This document shows positions 1 through 8,193 of a stretch of 64,000 bases of DNA, piece by piece. The stretch's first letter is position 1. The number at the start of each line of letters is the position of its first letter. The notes beneath the pieces were generated by a model. It was not told where the DNA came from. It saw nothing but the letters and a program-made list of their open reading frames with translations, and did not search any database. Source of the stretch: Hymenobacter sp. BT559 (lineage in GTDB: Bacteria > Bacteroidota > Bacteroidia > Cytophagales > Hymenobacteraceae); contig NZ_JAELXV010000001.1 of NCBI RefSeq assembly GCF_016427535.1, positions 806,001 through 870,000 of the forward strand, read 5' to 3'. The position numbers and the translations under genes are program-made.

Positions 1-199
1 CAGTTTAGCCGCTATTGCCGTGCCCACCCTCGTGCTGGTAGGCGAGCAAGACCAACTGACACCGCCCGACGCCGCCAGGGAGCTAGCAGCGGGCATTCCG
101 CACGCCAGCCTCATCATTATTCCTGACTGCGGACACGGCTCGACGATTGAGCAGCCGCAAGCCGTCAATGATGCTTTGCTGAGCTGGTTGCTTGACTAA
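1..199 (+). CDS. Alpha/beta hydrolase, C-terminal fragment (5' end outside window)
   Basis: The open frame enters from the left edge (codons in phase with base 2) and ends at TAA 197-199, giving 65 visible residues. It carries the two C-terminal landmarks of an alpha/beta hydrolase: a strand followed by GEQD, where Asp is the likely acid of the triad, and CGHGS, where His is the likely base. The nucleophile and oxyanion region lie upstream of the window, so the substrate cannot be guessed. The ending (AVNDALLSWLLD) is typical of small esterase or lactonase-like hydrolases. Family level is fairly sure; function is unknown. Confidence 0.75.
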   Translation, partial: SLAAIAVPTLVLVGEQDQLTPPDAARELAAGIPHASLIIIPDCGHGSTIEQPQAVNDALLSWLLD

Positions 200-783
200 C
201 AACTGCTTTTAGCAGTGCTATGCTGGCAGCGCGTACTATTTAAAATAGAGCATTACCCCACTTACAAGTTGTAGAAGACCGTGCTCAATGCGTGGAATGT
301 TGCGCTCGGATTATTAAAAGCTAGAGGCGCGGCACCCACGGCGCGTCTCCCTCAAAGAGGCGCTCTAGAGTATAGCGCTTTGTCCCACTTGTCTTGGCTT
401 TTTGGTTTTATGAGGGCGCCCCGCGCTGCCCACCGGCAACTGCGCGAATCGACGCAGCTGCCGGTGGCGGCCTAGGGTGGGTTGCGAGTTCAGACCATTG
501 TCGAAGGCTAGTTTAATGAGTTTTGTAAGCGCCGCTAGTAAGTGCAGCTAGGGTGAAAACCGACTGCTTGTTACGATGCTAGCGCAAACTGCAAGCTAGC
601 CTCAGCGGGGCGGCTTGTTGGTGGAGAACGACTCGCTTTAATGCCTTGGCTACGGTAAGTTGCTGCCGCTAGGTCGCCCCGCTCGGGCTAGTCTGCAGCT
701 TGAGTGAGCTACCTTGCACGCTGCCCGTACCTGCCAGCGGCACCACCTTATTGCCCACACTCTGGTAGCTACTCCTGCTTCTC
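200..783. other. 584-bp gene-poor gap
   Basis: No intact gene is supported here. It holds a decayed pectinesterase tail on the minus strand (321-398, listed separately) and otherwise low-coding sequence rich in CTAG. A TACCTTGC at about 710 could be a weak -7 box for the MutS-like gene that follows, but I see no matching upstream element. Confidence 0.5.
321..398 (-). pseudogene. Decayed 3' end of a pectinesterase (CE8)
   Basis: Read on the minus strand, this stretch encodes KRYTLERLFEGDAPWVPRL then a stop. It matches the last residues of the intact pectinesterase ending at 2530 (KRYTLGRIFGGAAPWVPTL), and the DNA is also near-identical around the shared GGCACCCACGGCGCG. Upstream of codon position about 398 the similarity stops and no frame continues. 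It is therefore a remnant of a third CE8 copy, in the same orientation as the two intact ones and separated from them by the MutS-like gene. No product is expected. Confidence 0.75.
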
Positions 784-2412
784 ATGTGGACTTCTTCCCG
801 CAAACGCCTACGCCGCTTAGAGGCGGCCTGGCACCAGCCAGTCGCGCGCGCTCCCCGCTACTTCTCCTTAGTGGCTCGCTACTACGACTACGTGCAGCAC
901 GAGCCTGCCTACCAGCACCTGCCTGACCAAACCTGGGAAGACTTGAACGGCGACCTGCTCTTTGGCCTGCTCGATGCCACGGTGAGCCCGGTAGGCCAGC
1001 AATGCCTCTACCACCGCCTGCGCAGCCCGCTCGCCGACGCGGCCGCCTTGCACGAGTTTGATACGGCCACGACCCTGCTGGCGCAGCAACCCGAGGTCCG
1101 CGGGCAAGCCTTGCTCGCCCTCGACCAGTTGACGGCTGACGAGGCGTATTACCTGACCGATTTGCTGCAGGGGGAGCCTCTACCCACCTTGCCTGGCGCA
1201 CGTTTCGCGCCGCTGCTTGCAGTGGGGCTGCTCCTCACGTTGCTAGGTGGCTTTTGGCTCCCTGGGCTCTGGATGGCCACGGGGGCGTTAGCTCTCACCA
1301 ATTCTGTGTTTCACTTCTGGCAGCTCAAGCGGATTAAAAACTGTGTTCGTCCGCTGCTGCAGTTAGGTCGCTTGCGTCGGGTGGGCCAGGCGCTGCAACG
1401 GGCGGCCCTGCCTCTGCGGCCGCTGCAGTCGCTGGCCGCGCCCCTAGACCGGTTGAGGGATATCATGTGGCAAGTAACCTTCTTTCAGGTACAAGATAAC
1501 TTGCTGATACTAGACCTGCTCAAGATGCTGCTGCTGCTCGACGTGCTGCTGTATGGCCGCTGCCGAGTGGCCGTGCAGCAGTATGCGCCCGCAATTCGGA
1601 CCGTCTTTGAAGCAGTGGGCTACGTCGATTGCGCCCTGGCCGTGGCCAGCTTCCGCCAGCGCCACACCACTTGTGTGCCCCATTTTGGGCCGGCAGCCGA
1701 GGGTATTCAGTTGCACGCTGCCTACAACCCGCTGGTGCCGGGGTGCGTGCCCAATGACCTGACCCTAGACGGGCAGGGGGTACTACTCACTGGCTCGAAC
1801 ATGTCGGGCAAGACGACCTTTATGCGCACGCTGGGTGTGAACGCGCTGCTGGCCCAGACGATAGCGACGTGCCCGGCCACTGCCTACTGCGCCCCCTTTT
1901 GCCGGGTGCTCACCAGCCTTACCCTAGCCGATAGCCTACCCACGGGCAAGAGCTATTACTTAGTCGAAGCCGAAACCATGCGCCAACTGCTACTGGCCTG
2001 CGACGCGGCTCCCGGCAGCTACCTGCTGCTGCTTGATGAGCTGTTTAAGGGTACGAATACGCAGGAGCGCATCGCCGCTAATAAGGCCGTGCTGGCCTAC
2101 TTGCAGCCGCGCAGTTGGGTCGTGGCGGCCACCCACGATGGGGAGTTGGGCACGCTCCTGCAAGACTGCTTTGTCGAATACCACTTTTGCGAAACGGTTA
2201 CGGCGGACGACTGGTATTTCGATTACCGCCTCAAAGCCGGGCCGCTGACCACGCGCAATGCCATTCGCTTGCTGGCTCGTCTGCATTACCCAGCGCAAGT
2301 GGTTGCCGCTGCGCAGGCACTCAGTGCCACGCTAGCCACGCGGGCACCTGAATCGGAGGAAGCCGCTTCACTGGTTGATTCAACTGTGCAGGAAAAAAAC
2401 GTGGCAGACTAA
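784..2412 (+). CDS. MutS-family ATPase with membrane segments (MutS domain V)
   Basis: The 542-residue protein has a MutS-type ABC ATPase at its C-terminus: Walker A TGSNMSGKTT (336-345), a signature region LADSLPTGKSYY, Walker B LLLLDELFKGTN (414-425) and a switch His in ATHDGEL (449-455). The N-terminal mismatch-recognition and connector domains of true MutS are absent. Instead residues 141-178 are strongly hydrophobic and look like two membrane helices. Bacteroidota commonly carry such short MutS-related proteins beside genuine MutS; their role is not established and mismatch repair should not be assumed. Start chosen at ATG 784; no clear ribosome site. It stands alone, divergent from the pectin locus. 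Family certain, function unknown. Confidence 0.85.
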   Translation: MWTSSRKRLRRLEAAWHQPVARAPRYFSLVARYYDYVQHEPAYQHLPDQTWEDLNGDLLFGLLDATVSPVGQQCLYHRLRSPLADAAALHEFDTATTLLAQQPEVRGQALLALDQLTADEAYYLTDLLQGEPLPTLPGARFAPLLAVGLLLTLLGGFWLPGLWMATGALALTNSVFHFWQLKRIKNCVRPLLQLGRLRRVGQALQRAALPLRPLQSLAAPLDRLRDIMWQVTFFQVQDNLLILDLLKMLLLLDVLLYGRCRVAVQQYAPAIRTVFEAVGYVDCALAVASFRQRHTTCVPHFGPAAEGIQLHAAYNPLVPGCVPNDLTLDGQGVLLTGSNMSGKTTFMRTLGVNALLAQTIATCPATAYCAPFCRVLTSLTLADSLPTGKSYYLVEAETMRQLLLACDAAPGSYLLLLDELFKGTNTQERIAANKAVLAYLQPRSWVVAATHDGELGTLLQDCFVEYHFCETVTADDWYFDYRLKAGPLTTRNAIRLLARLHYPAQVVAAAQALSATLATRAPESEEAASLVDSTVQEKNVAD

Positions 2413-2529
2413 CCAAGTATTTATAAAGATTATGGCCTGCGCTGGCGTGGTTTTTCTAGGTGGTAAGCGACTCTTTACAGCGTATAAAATGTGTTCGTTA
2501 CTAATTTTTTAACTAGAGTAATACAACAG

Positions 2530-3543
2530 CTAAAGAGTCGGCACCCACGGCGCGGCGCCCCCGAAGATGCGCCCTAGGGTATAGCGCTTGGCCTCCTTGG
2601 CCGTAAGCTGGTGCGCCCACTTGGCGCGCGCTTCCGGGTTGGCGCCGGGGCCGGTAGACTGGTACTCGGCGTAGTAAGCGGTTTTCTCGTTGGCCGCGTC
2701 ACGCCAGTTGTCCCAGCCCAGGGGCAAAATGTGCGGGCCTAGCTCGCAGTTTAGATAGACTGTATGCGAGTGGGGCCGCCAGGGCCGCCCTAGGTACACT
2801 TTGTGGGCCGCCGAGTCGGCGGTGAGGCGGCAGTTCCTAAACACGAAGCCATATGCCTGCCGCTTGGTAGTAGCCGCCGCCGCAATGTAAGAATTACGCT
2901 TGCTGCGGATTTCGCAGTTGTCGAACACCGCTGTGGCGGTGCCGAAAATGAAGTCCGTAGTGCCCTCGATGTAGCAGTCTTGGTAGTACTGCCGGCTGTT
3001 TTCGACGGCTGGAAACAGCGTGTCTTGGTTGCCCAGCATGCGGCAGTGGCGGAAGGTGGCCCGGTCGCCCTCCACGTGCAGGGCCACGGCCTGGCCCACC
3101 GGCCCGGCTGCGTTTTCGAAGGTGATGTTTTCGGCCGTGAAGTCGTTGGCCTGTACCAGTACCGTGTGCGAGGTATACGTAACGTGGCCGGCCGCATCGC
3201 CGGTGTGGTCGCCGCCCGTGATGACAGTGCCCTCGCGGCTTTCGCCCACTAGCCGCACGTGGGTTTTGTGCGAGGGCACTACCAGCTTCTCGCGGTAGAT
3301 GCCGTTCTTAATCTGAATCGTGACCGTGACCTGCGACAAATCGCGCGAGGCATTCACGGCCTCCTGAATAGTGCGGTAGTCATCCGAGCCATCCTGCGCC
3401 ACGCGCATCAGCAGCACCTGGGGCGGGGGCGCCGGGCGGGCCGGGGGCATACCATCGGCGGGCTTGGGCGGGGTAGGGGCGACTTGGCCTAGGGCAACTA
3501 GCGGCAGCAGCAGGAGCAGGGCCGCAGGAGCAACGTATTTCAT
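2530..3543 (-). CDS. Pectinesterase (pectin methylesterase, CE8), copy A
   Basis: A 337-residue secreted right-handed beta-helix protein that should hydrolyse methyl esters of homogalacturonan. A hydrophobic signal peptide (residues 1-20) is followed by a Pro-rich linker. CE8 landmarks are all visible: QAVALHVEGD (150-159), QDTL (173-176, first catalytic Asp), DFIFG (197-201, second catalytic Asp) and LGRPWRP (251-257, catalytic Arg). Start is ATG at 3543, which begins directly with the signal peptide; a longer reading from 3645 would overlap the neighbouring gene. It is the last gene of the minus-strand pectin locus, 11 nt after copy B. Copies A and B share the fold and C-terminal motif (TGPGA...W.HQLTA.EA.RYT) but differ in loops, so a tandem paralogue pair. 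Confidence 0.93.
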   Translation of the reverse strand: MKYVAPAALLLLLPLVALGQVAPTPPKPADGMPPARPAPPPQVLLMRVAQDGSDDYRTIQEAVNASRDLSQVTVTIQIKNGIYREKLVVPSHKTHVRLVGESREGTVITGGDHTGDAAGHVTYTSHTVLVQANDFTAENITFENAAGPVGQAVALHVEGDRATFRHCRMLGNQDTLFPAVENSRQYYQDCYIEGTTDFIFGTATAVFDNCEIRSKRNSYIAAAATTKRQAYGFVFRNCRLTADSAAHKVYLGRPWRPHSHTVYLNCELGPHILPLGWDNWRDAANEKTAYYAEYQSTGPGANPEARAKWAHQLTAKEAKRYTLGRIFGGAAPWVPTL

Positions 3544-3554
3544 GGCAAGGGAAC

Positions 3555-4544
3555 CTAGGGTTGGGGTTGGTCGGGATTCCAGTCGCGCAATACCTTGGCG
3601 CGGGTGTAGCGCTCGGCCTCGGCGGCCGTGAGCTGGTGCGACCACGCCACGCGGCTCTTGGGCGCCGCGCCGGGGCCGGTAGACTGGTACTCGGCGTAGT
3701 AGGCGGTTTGCTTATTGCTTTCCTTGCCCCACTCATCCCAGCCCTCGGGCTTGATGAGCGCGCCCAACTCGCAGCCTAGGTACACTACCTTGGCGTAGGG
3801 GCGCCAGGGACGACCTAGGAAAAAGGAGTTTTTGGGTGCGTCGCCCATGATTTTGCAGTGCCGAAACACGTAGCCGTAGCGCGCCGTGTCAGGCGTAGAG
3901 GCAGCCGTGACGAAGCCGCCGCGCTTGCAGAAAATGGTGCAGTCTTCAAACCACGCCGTGCCCGCGCCGAAGATGAAATCGACCGTGCCCTCGATGTAGC
4001 AGTCCTTGTAATACTGCCGGCTGCCCGGCCCAAAAGTGTACAGCGTGTCTTGAAAGCCCAGCAGGCGGCAGTTCTTAAACTTGGCCCGGTCGCCGGCCAC
4101 CCACACGGCCACGGCCTGGCCCACCGGCCCGGCTGAGTTCTGAAAGGTCAGATTCTCAGCTGTGAAGTCGGTGCCGTAGATGTAGATGCTTGACGAGCCC
4201 GAGGTACCCATCTCTTCGCCGAAGCGATTTTTCTTCTGGTTGTAGTCGTCGAAGGTCAGGATGGTCTTGTCGCGGTCTTCGCCCACCAAGTGCACCAGGG
4301 TTTTGCTGCCGGCCAGCACCAGCTTCTCCTTGTAAGTGCCTTTTTTGATGAAAATGGTCGTTTCCTTCTTTCGCAAATCGGGCACCGCATTAATGGCTTC
4401 CTGCACCGTGCGGAAGTCGCCCGAGCCATCTTGGGCTACGGTGAAGGTGCCGATGGGCCCGGCTGGCGCGGCTGCTTGGGCTGGCGCAAGGCTGGCTAGG
4501 AGTAGGAGCCAGCTCAGAACTAGCCATAACTTGTTTTCTGTCAT
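3555..4544 (-). CDS. Pectinesterase (CE8), copy B
   Basis: A 329-residue secreted CE8 esterase for de-esterifying pectin. Signal peptide at residues 1-24; catalytic landmarks QAVAVWVAGD (143-152), QDTL (165-168), DFIFG (189-193) and LGRPWRP (243-249). Start is ATG 4544 (MTENKLWLV...), which places the hydrophobic signal core at the N-terminus; the frame stays open to 4643 but that part is repeat sequence. The gene lies 11 nt upstream of copy A and is probably co-transcribed with it. A long palindrome (4570-4677) separates it from the GH43 gene. Having two esterases suggests tolerance of different methylation patterns; that is inference. Confidence 0.93.
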   Translation of the reverse strand: MTENKLWLVLSWLLLLASLAPAQAAAPAGPIGTFTVAQDGSGDFRTVQEAINAVPDLRKKETTIFIKKGTYKEKLVLAGSKTLVHLVGEDRDKTILTFDDYNQKKNRFGEEMGTSGSSSIYIYGTDFTAENLTFQNSAGPVGQAVAVWVAGDRAKFKNCRLLGFQDTLYTFGPGSRQYYKDCYIEGTVDFIFGAGTAWFEDCTIFCKRGGFVTAASTPDTARYGYVFRHCKIMGDAPKNSFFLGRPWRPYAKVVYLGCELGALIKPEGWDEWGKESNKQTAYYAEYQSTGPGAAPKSRVAWSHQLTAAEAERYTRAKVLRDWNPDQPQP

Positions 4545-4569
4545 AATTTTATATTGGTTGTGATTTGTC

Positions 4570-4677
4570 GACGTCCGTCCTGCAGCGCGCAGCGAAGCAT
4601 TTCGCGTGCAGACGTTTGCGAACGTTGGAGAATGCTGCGCCATGCGAGATGCTTCGCTGCGCGCTGCAGGACCGTCG
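4570..4677. repeat. REP-like palindrome, about 37-bp arms
   Basis: The left arm (4570-4607) and right arm (4641-4677) are near-perfect inverted copies built on GCAGCGAAGCAT; the loop is about 33 nt. It fills the gap between the CE8-B start and the GH43 stop codon. It is related to the other GAAGCAT-type palindromes at 15856, 20342, 52201 and 55589, though its outer part (TCCTGCAGCGCGCAG) differs. Confidence 0.85.
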
Positions 4678-4686
4678 TAAGTAGAG

Positions 4687-6342
4687 TTACTTAGCTATCG
4701 GCGCGATGTGCCACCAGTCTACATCAGCGTAGCCAGTGGAAGCTGTGGTGTTAGGGCTGAGGCAGAATACGCCCATTTTTGCACCCACCCATCTGCCCTC
4801 GCGGGCCGTGAACTCGGCACCTAGGGGCGTGAACTGCTGCCCATCGAGGCTGTAGCTGAACTGGCACTTGGCGCCCGGCCGCACGGCCACGCGCAGGTAC
4901 AGTGGCTGGCCTGCGGGTACGGTAACGGCGGGCGAGGGTACTTCGGCCGCACCCTTGTCGGCGCTAGTGCATATTACTTGTGCGAGCTGCAAGTGGCCAG
5001 CTTGGCGCGTGACACCTAGGTAGGCATAATCCATTCCCATCATCACGAGGCCTGCTTTTTCGCCCTCAGCTTGGGGCCGAAAGGTGAGCTTGGTAGTCGC
5101 CATGAATTGCTCGGCGGGTAGCTTCTGCACAAGCAGGCTCGGTACTTGCCAGAAGTTTTGGTAAGTGGCCGGACGCGGCGCGGCGGCCAGCCGCACGCTG
5201 CCCGGCGCAGCCGTGAGCGAGTACCAGCTAGGCTGCGGGTTGGCCTGCCATTGCCACTGCAAGCCCAGAGTCTTGCCCGAAAACTCATCGGAAGTACCGG
5301 GCGTAGCTAGGGTCACTTTGCCGGGCACGGCAGGCTTGCGGTAGGTGAGCGCGGGCTCACCGGTGCCGTCGCCATCGGGGTCGAGGCCCATGACGGGCCA
5401 GTCGTTTTTCCAGGTCATGGGCTGCAAATGCACCACCCGCCCATAGGCACCCTGGTCCTGAAAGTGCAGAAACCAGTCTTGCTTGCCATCGGGCGTATCA
5501 ACCCAGGCGCCTTGGTGCGGCCCATTAATGGGCGACTTACCCTGCACCAGCACAATCTTGTCTTCGTAAGGCCCAAAGACGTTTTTGGAGCGCAGCACTA
5601 CCTGCCAACCAGGCTTGACGCCACCGCCTGGCGCAAAAATGTAGTAGTAGCCGTGGCGCTTATAAAACTTGGGTCCCTCGATGGTCGGGTGGTCCTTGTG
5701 CCCGTCAAATACCAGCTTGTCCTCGCCTAGCAAACTCAGCCCGTCGGGCGCCATTTCGCTGACGTGGATAACGCTTTTGATGCCTGCCCTGCTGCCCGCG
5801 AAGGCGTGCACGAGATAGGCGCGGCCGTCTTCGTCCCAGAAGGGGCAGGGGTCTATCCAGCCCTTGGCCTGCTTCACGCACACCGGCGCCGACCACGGCC
5901 CAGCCGGGTTCTTGGCCTTCGTCACAAAGATGCCGAGGTCGGGGTCGGGGTAGTAGAGATAAAACTCGCCCTTGTGAAAGCGCAGGGCGGGGGCCCACAC
6001 ACCATTGCCGGGCTGCGTCTGGTCGTAGCGGTCGCGGGGTAGCTGCACGGGCAGCGCCGCGCCGATGATGGTCCAGTTGACGAGGTCTTTGGAATGCAGA
6101 ACTTGTAAGCCTGGCACCGAGCTGAAGCTCGACGAGGTGAGGTAGTAATCAGTGCCCACGCGCACCACGTCGGGGTCGGAGTAGTCGGCGTAGAGCACCG
6201 GGTTTTTATACATCCCGTTGCCTAGGTCGGGTACCCAGACCTTAGAAAGGGTGGAAGCAGCTGGGCTCTGAGCCCTGGCCGCGAAAGCCAGGGCCCAGAG
6301 CCCAGTAAGTGTCAGCAACGAAGTTTTGGCAATGCGCAGCAT
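4687..6342 (-). CDS. Glycoside hydrolase family 43 with C-terminal beta-sandwich
   Basis: A 551-residue secreted enzyme expected to remove arabinose or xylose (possibly galactose) from pectin side chains. Signal peptide at residues 1-24. The five-bladed propeller shows the family triad: Asp56 in YSDPDV (base), Asp164 in WIDPCPFWDEDG (pKa modulator) and Glu222 in TIEGPKFYK (acid). Residues from about 355 to the end look like the concanavalin-like beta-sandwich found behind many GH43 propellers. Substrate within the family cannot be fixed from sequence alone. The 80-nt gap to the symporter gene contains a short hairpin (about 6356-6392). Start ATG 6342 gives a clean signal peptide. Confidence 0.9.
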   Translation of the reverse strand: MLRIAKTSLLTLTGLWALAFAARAQSPAASTLSKVWVPDLGNGMYKNPVLYADYSDPDVVRVGTDYYLTSSSFSSVPGLQVLHSKDLVNWTIIGAALPVQLPRDRYDQTQPGNGVWAPALRFHKGEFYLYYPDPDLGIFVTKAKNPAGPWSAPVCVKQAKGWIDPCPFWDEDGRAYLVHAFAGSRAGIKSVIHVSEMAPDGLSLLGEDKLVFDGHKDHPTIEGPKFYKRHGYYYIFAPGGGVKPGWQVVLRSKNVFGPYEDKIVLVQGKSPINGPHQGAWVDTPDGKQDWFLHFQDQGAYGRVVHLQPMTWKNDWPVMGLDPDGDGTGEPALTYRKPAVPGKVTLATPGTSDEFSGKTLGLQWQWQANPQPSWYSLTAAPGSVRLAAAPRPATYQNFWQVPSLLVQKLPAEQFMATTKLTFRPQAEGEKAGLVMMGMDYAYLGVTRQAGHLQLAQVICTSADKGAAEVPSPAVTVPAGQPLYLRVAVRPGAKCQFSYSLDGQQFTPLGAEFTAREGRWVGAKMGVFCLSPNTTASTGYADVDWWHIAPIAK

Positions 6343-6421
6343 GGCAAAGGGCAGGGTGGGGAAGCAAGGCTGGCGAGCCAGCGCTTCCCCACGGCCGCCT
6401 AGGCCCCGGAGCCGCGCCGCC

Positions 6422-8110
6422 TTACCAGAAAATGGTGTAAAGCGTCGTGATGATAGCGAGCACTACCACCGAACCAATCGCAAAGCTGCGGTGGGGGCGG
6501 AACATGCTGCTGTCGATTTCCAGGCCTTTGGGGTTGGTGCGGCCGTGGCCTTCGATGAGGCTGATAATGGCCATGCCCACGATGCAGAACACGAACACAA
6601 TGCCCATGCGGTCGAGGAAGGGAATCTCGTAGATGTTAGAGCCTTCGGGCTTCACGGCGAAGCCGAACGGCGCCAGGAACGAGAGGTCCATCAGGCCGGG
6701 CAGGAACTTGAGCACAATCGAGAACAGGAAGCCGCCGATGGTGGCGAATAGTGCGGCGCTCGACGTGGTTTTCTTCCAGAAGAAGCCCAGGATGAACATG
6801 GCGAAGATGCCCGGCGATACAAAGCCCGTGTATTCCTGAATGAACTGGAAGCCACCTTTCTTGTCGATGCCCAGGTGCGGCGCAATAAGGATGCCTAGCA
6901 GCATTGATACTACTACCGAGATTTTGCCCACAGCTACCAGTTTCTTCTCCGAGGCGTTCACGTTCAGTACCTTCTTGTACACGTCGAGCGTGAAGATGGT
7001 CGCAATCGAGTTAGCCTTACCAGCCAATGAGGCCACTACGGCCGCCGTAAGCGCCGCAAACGATAATCCTTTTAGGCCAACAGGTAAGATATTGAGCAGT
7101 ACTGGGTAAGCGCGGTCGGGATTGAGGTCAGCACCCGAGCCAAACTCGGCAGCACCAAATACGTTTTGCTTATAAAGCACGTAGGCCGCAATGCCGGGCA
7201 GCACCACAATTACGGGCATCAGCATCTTGAGGAAGGCTGCGAAGAGCAGACCACCGCGGGCGGTAGGCAGGTCGGCACCTAAGGCGCGCTGCGTGATGTA
7301 CTGGTTGCAGCCCCAGTAGTTGAGGTTCACAATCCAGAGGCCGCCGAGCAGTACCGTCAGGCCGGGCAAGTCGAGGTAGTTGGGGTCGTCGCGCTTCACA
7401 ATCATGTGGAAGTGATTGTTAGCCTCGTTCATCAGCAGGTTAAAGCCATTGACCACGCCCGTGGTGCCGAAGTGCTCCGATACTAGGTTGAGGGCCAGGT
7501 AAGTAGTAGCCAAACCACCCAGGATGAGGAAGAACACCTGAATAACGTCGGTGAAGCCGATAACCTTCATACCGCCCAGCGTGATGATGACGGCCGCAAT
7601 AGCCAGCGCGTACATGCAGAAGGTCAGGTTCAGGCCCGATACGCTGCTCACGGCGATGGCGCCTAGGTACAGAATCGAGGTCAAGTTCACGACCACGTAC
7701 AGCGCCAGCCAGAAAATGGCCATAATCATGGCCACCGTGCCGTTGTAGCGCTGGTGCAGGAACTGCGGCATCGTGAAGATTTTATTCTTCAGGTATACCG
7801 GGATGAAGAACGTGGCCACGATGATGAGCGTGACGGACGCCATCCACTCGTAGGCCGAGATAGCTAGGCCGATTTTGAAGCCCGAGCCGGCCATGCCCAC
7901 AAACTGCTCGGCCGAAATGTTGGAGGCAATAAGCGACGAGCCAATGGCCCACCACGTTAGCGACCCCTCGGCGAGGAAATAATCTTTGGAGTCGCCTTCT
8001 ACCGTGCCGTCGTGGCCGGTTTTGCGATTATAAATCCAAATGCCATAGCCGGCTACTATTAAAAAGTAGACGAAAAAGACTATGTAGTCGAGGGTAGCGA
8101 GCTTGTTCAA
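6422..8110 (-). CDS. Sodium:solute symporter (SSS/SLC5 family), likely sugar importer
   Basis: A 562-residue inner-membrane protein with about 13-14 hydrophobic helices. The family signature region WWAIGSSLIASNISAEQF lies in the first quarter. SGLT-like members couple Na+ to sugar uptake; in this locus the cargo is probably a pectin-derived sugar or uronide (inference). I chose the TTG at 8110 (reading MNKLATLDYIVFF), because the helix starts there and a TACTTTCG promoter-like box (8150-8157) lies upstream. The alternative ATG at 8212 would add a 34-residue hydrophilic leader and overlap the GH105 gene by 19 nt. Third gene in the transcription order of the pectin locus. Confidence 0.9.
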   Translation of the reverse strand: MNKLATLDYIVFFVYFLIVAGYGIWIYNRKTGHDGTVEGDSKDYFLAEGSLTWWAIGSSLIASNISAEQFVGMAGSGFKIGLAISAYEWMASVTLIIVATFFIPVYLKNKIFTMPQFLHQRYNGTVAMIMAIFWLALYVVVNLTSILYLGAIAVSSVSGLNLTFCMYALAIAAVIITLGGMKVIGFTDVIQVFFLILGGLATTYLALNLVSEHFGTTGVVNGFNLLMNEANNHFHMIVKRDDPNYLDLPGLTVLLGGLWIVNLNYWGCNQYITQRALGADLPTARGGLLFAAFLKMLMPVIVVLPGIAAYVLYKQNVFGAAEFGSGADLNPDRAYPVLLNILPVGLKGLSFAALTAAVVASLAGKANSIATIFTLDVYKKVLNVNASEKKLVAVGKISVVVSMLLGILIAPHLGIDKKGGFQFIQEYTGFVSPGIFAMFILGFFWKKTTSSAALFATIGGFLFSIVLKFLPGLMDLSFLAPFGFAVKPEGSNIYEIPFLDRMGIVFVFCIVGMAIISLIEGHGRTNPKGLEIDSSMFRPHRSFAIGSVVVLAIITTLYTIFW

Positions 8111-8149
8111 GGTGGGAAAATGAAAAACTTGGAATAGGTGGTTTGACGG

Positions 8150-8157
8150 CGAAAGTA
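8150..8157 (-). promoter_or_regulatory. Possible -7 box for the SSS symporter gene
   Basis: The minus strand reads TACTTTCG, one mismatch from the Bacteroidota -7 consensus TAnnTTTG, 40 nt upstream of the TTG start at 8110. I see no clear TTG element at the -33 position, so this is weak evidence. It favours the shorter start. Confidence 0.35.
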
Positions 8158-8193
8158 GCGCTGCGCTGCAGTCCTGCCACCTATCGGTTTGTT

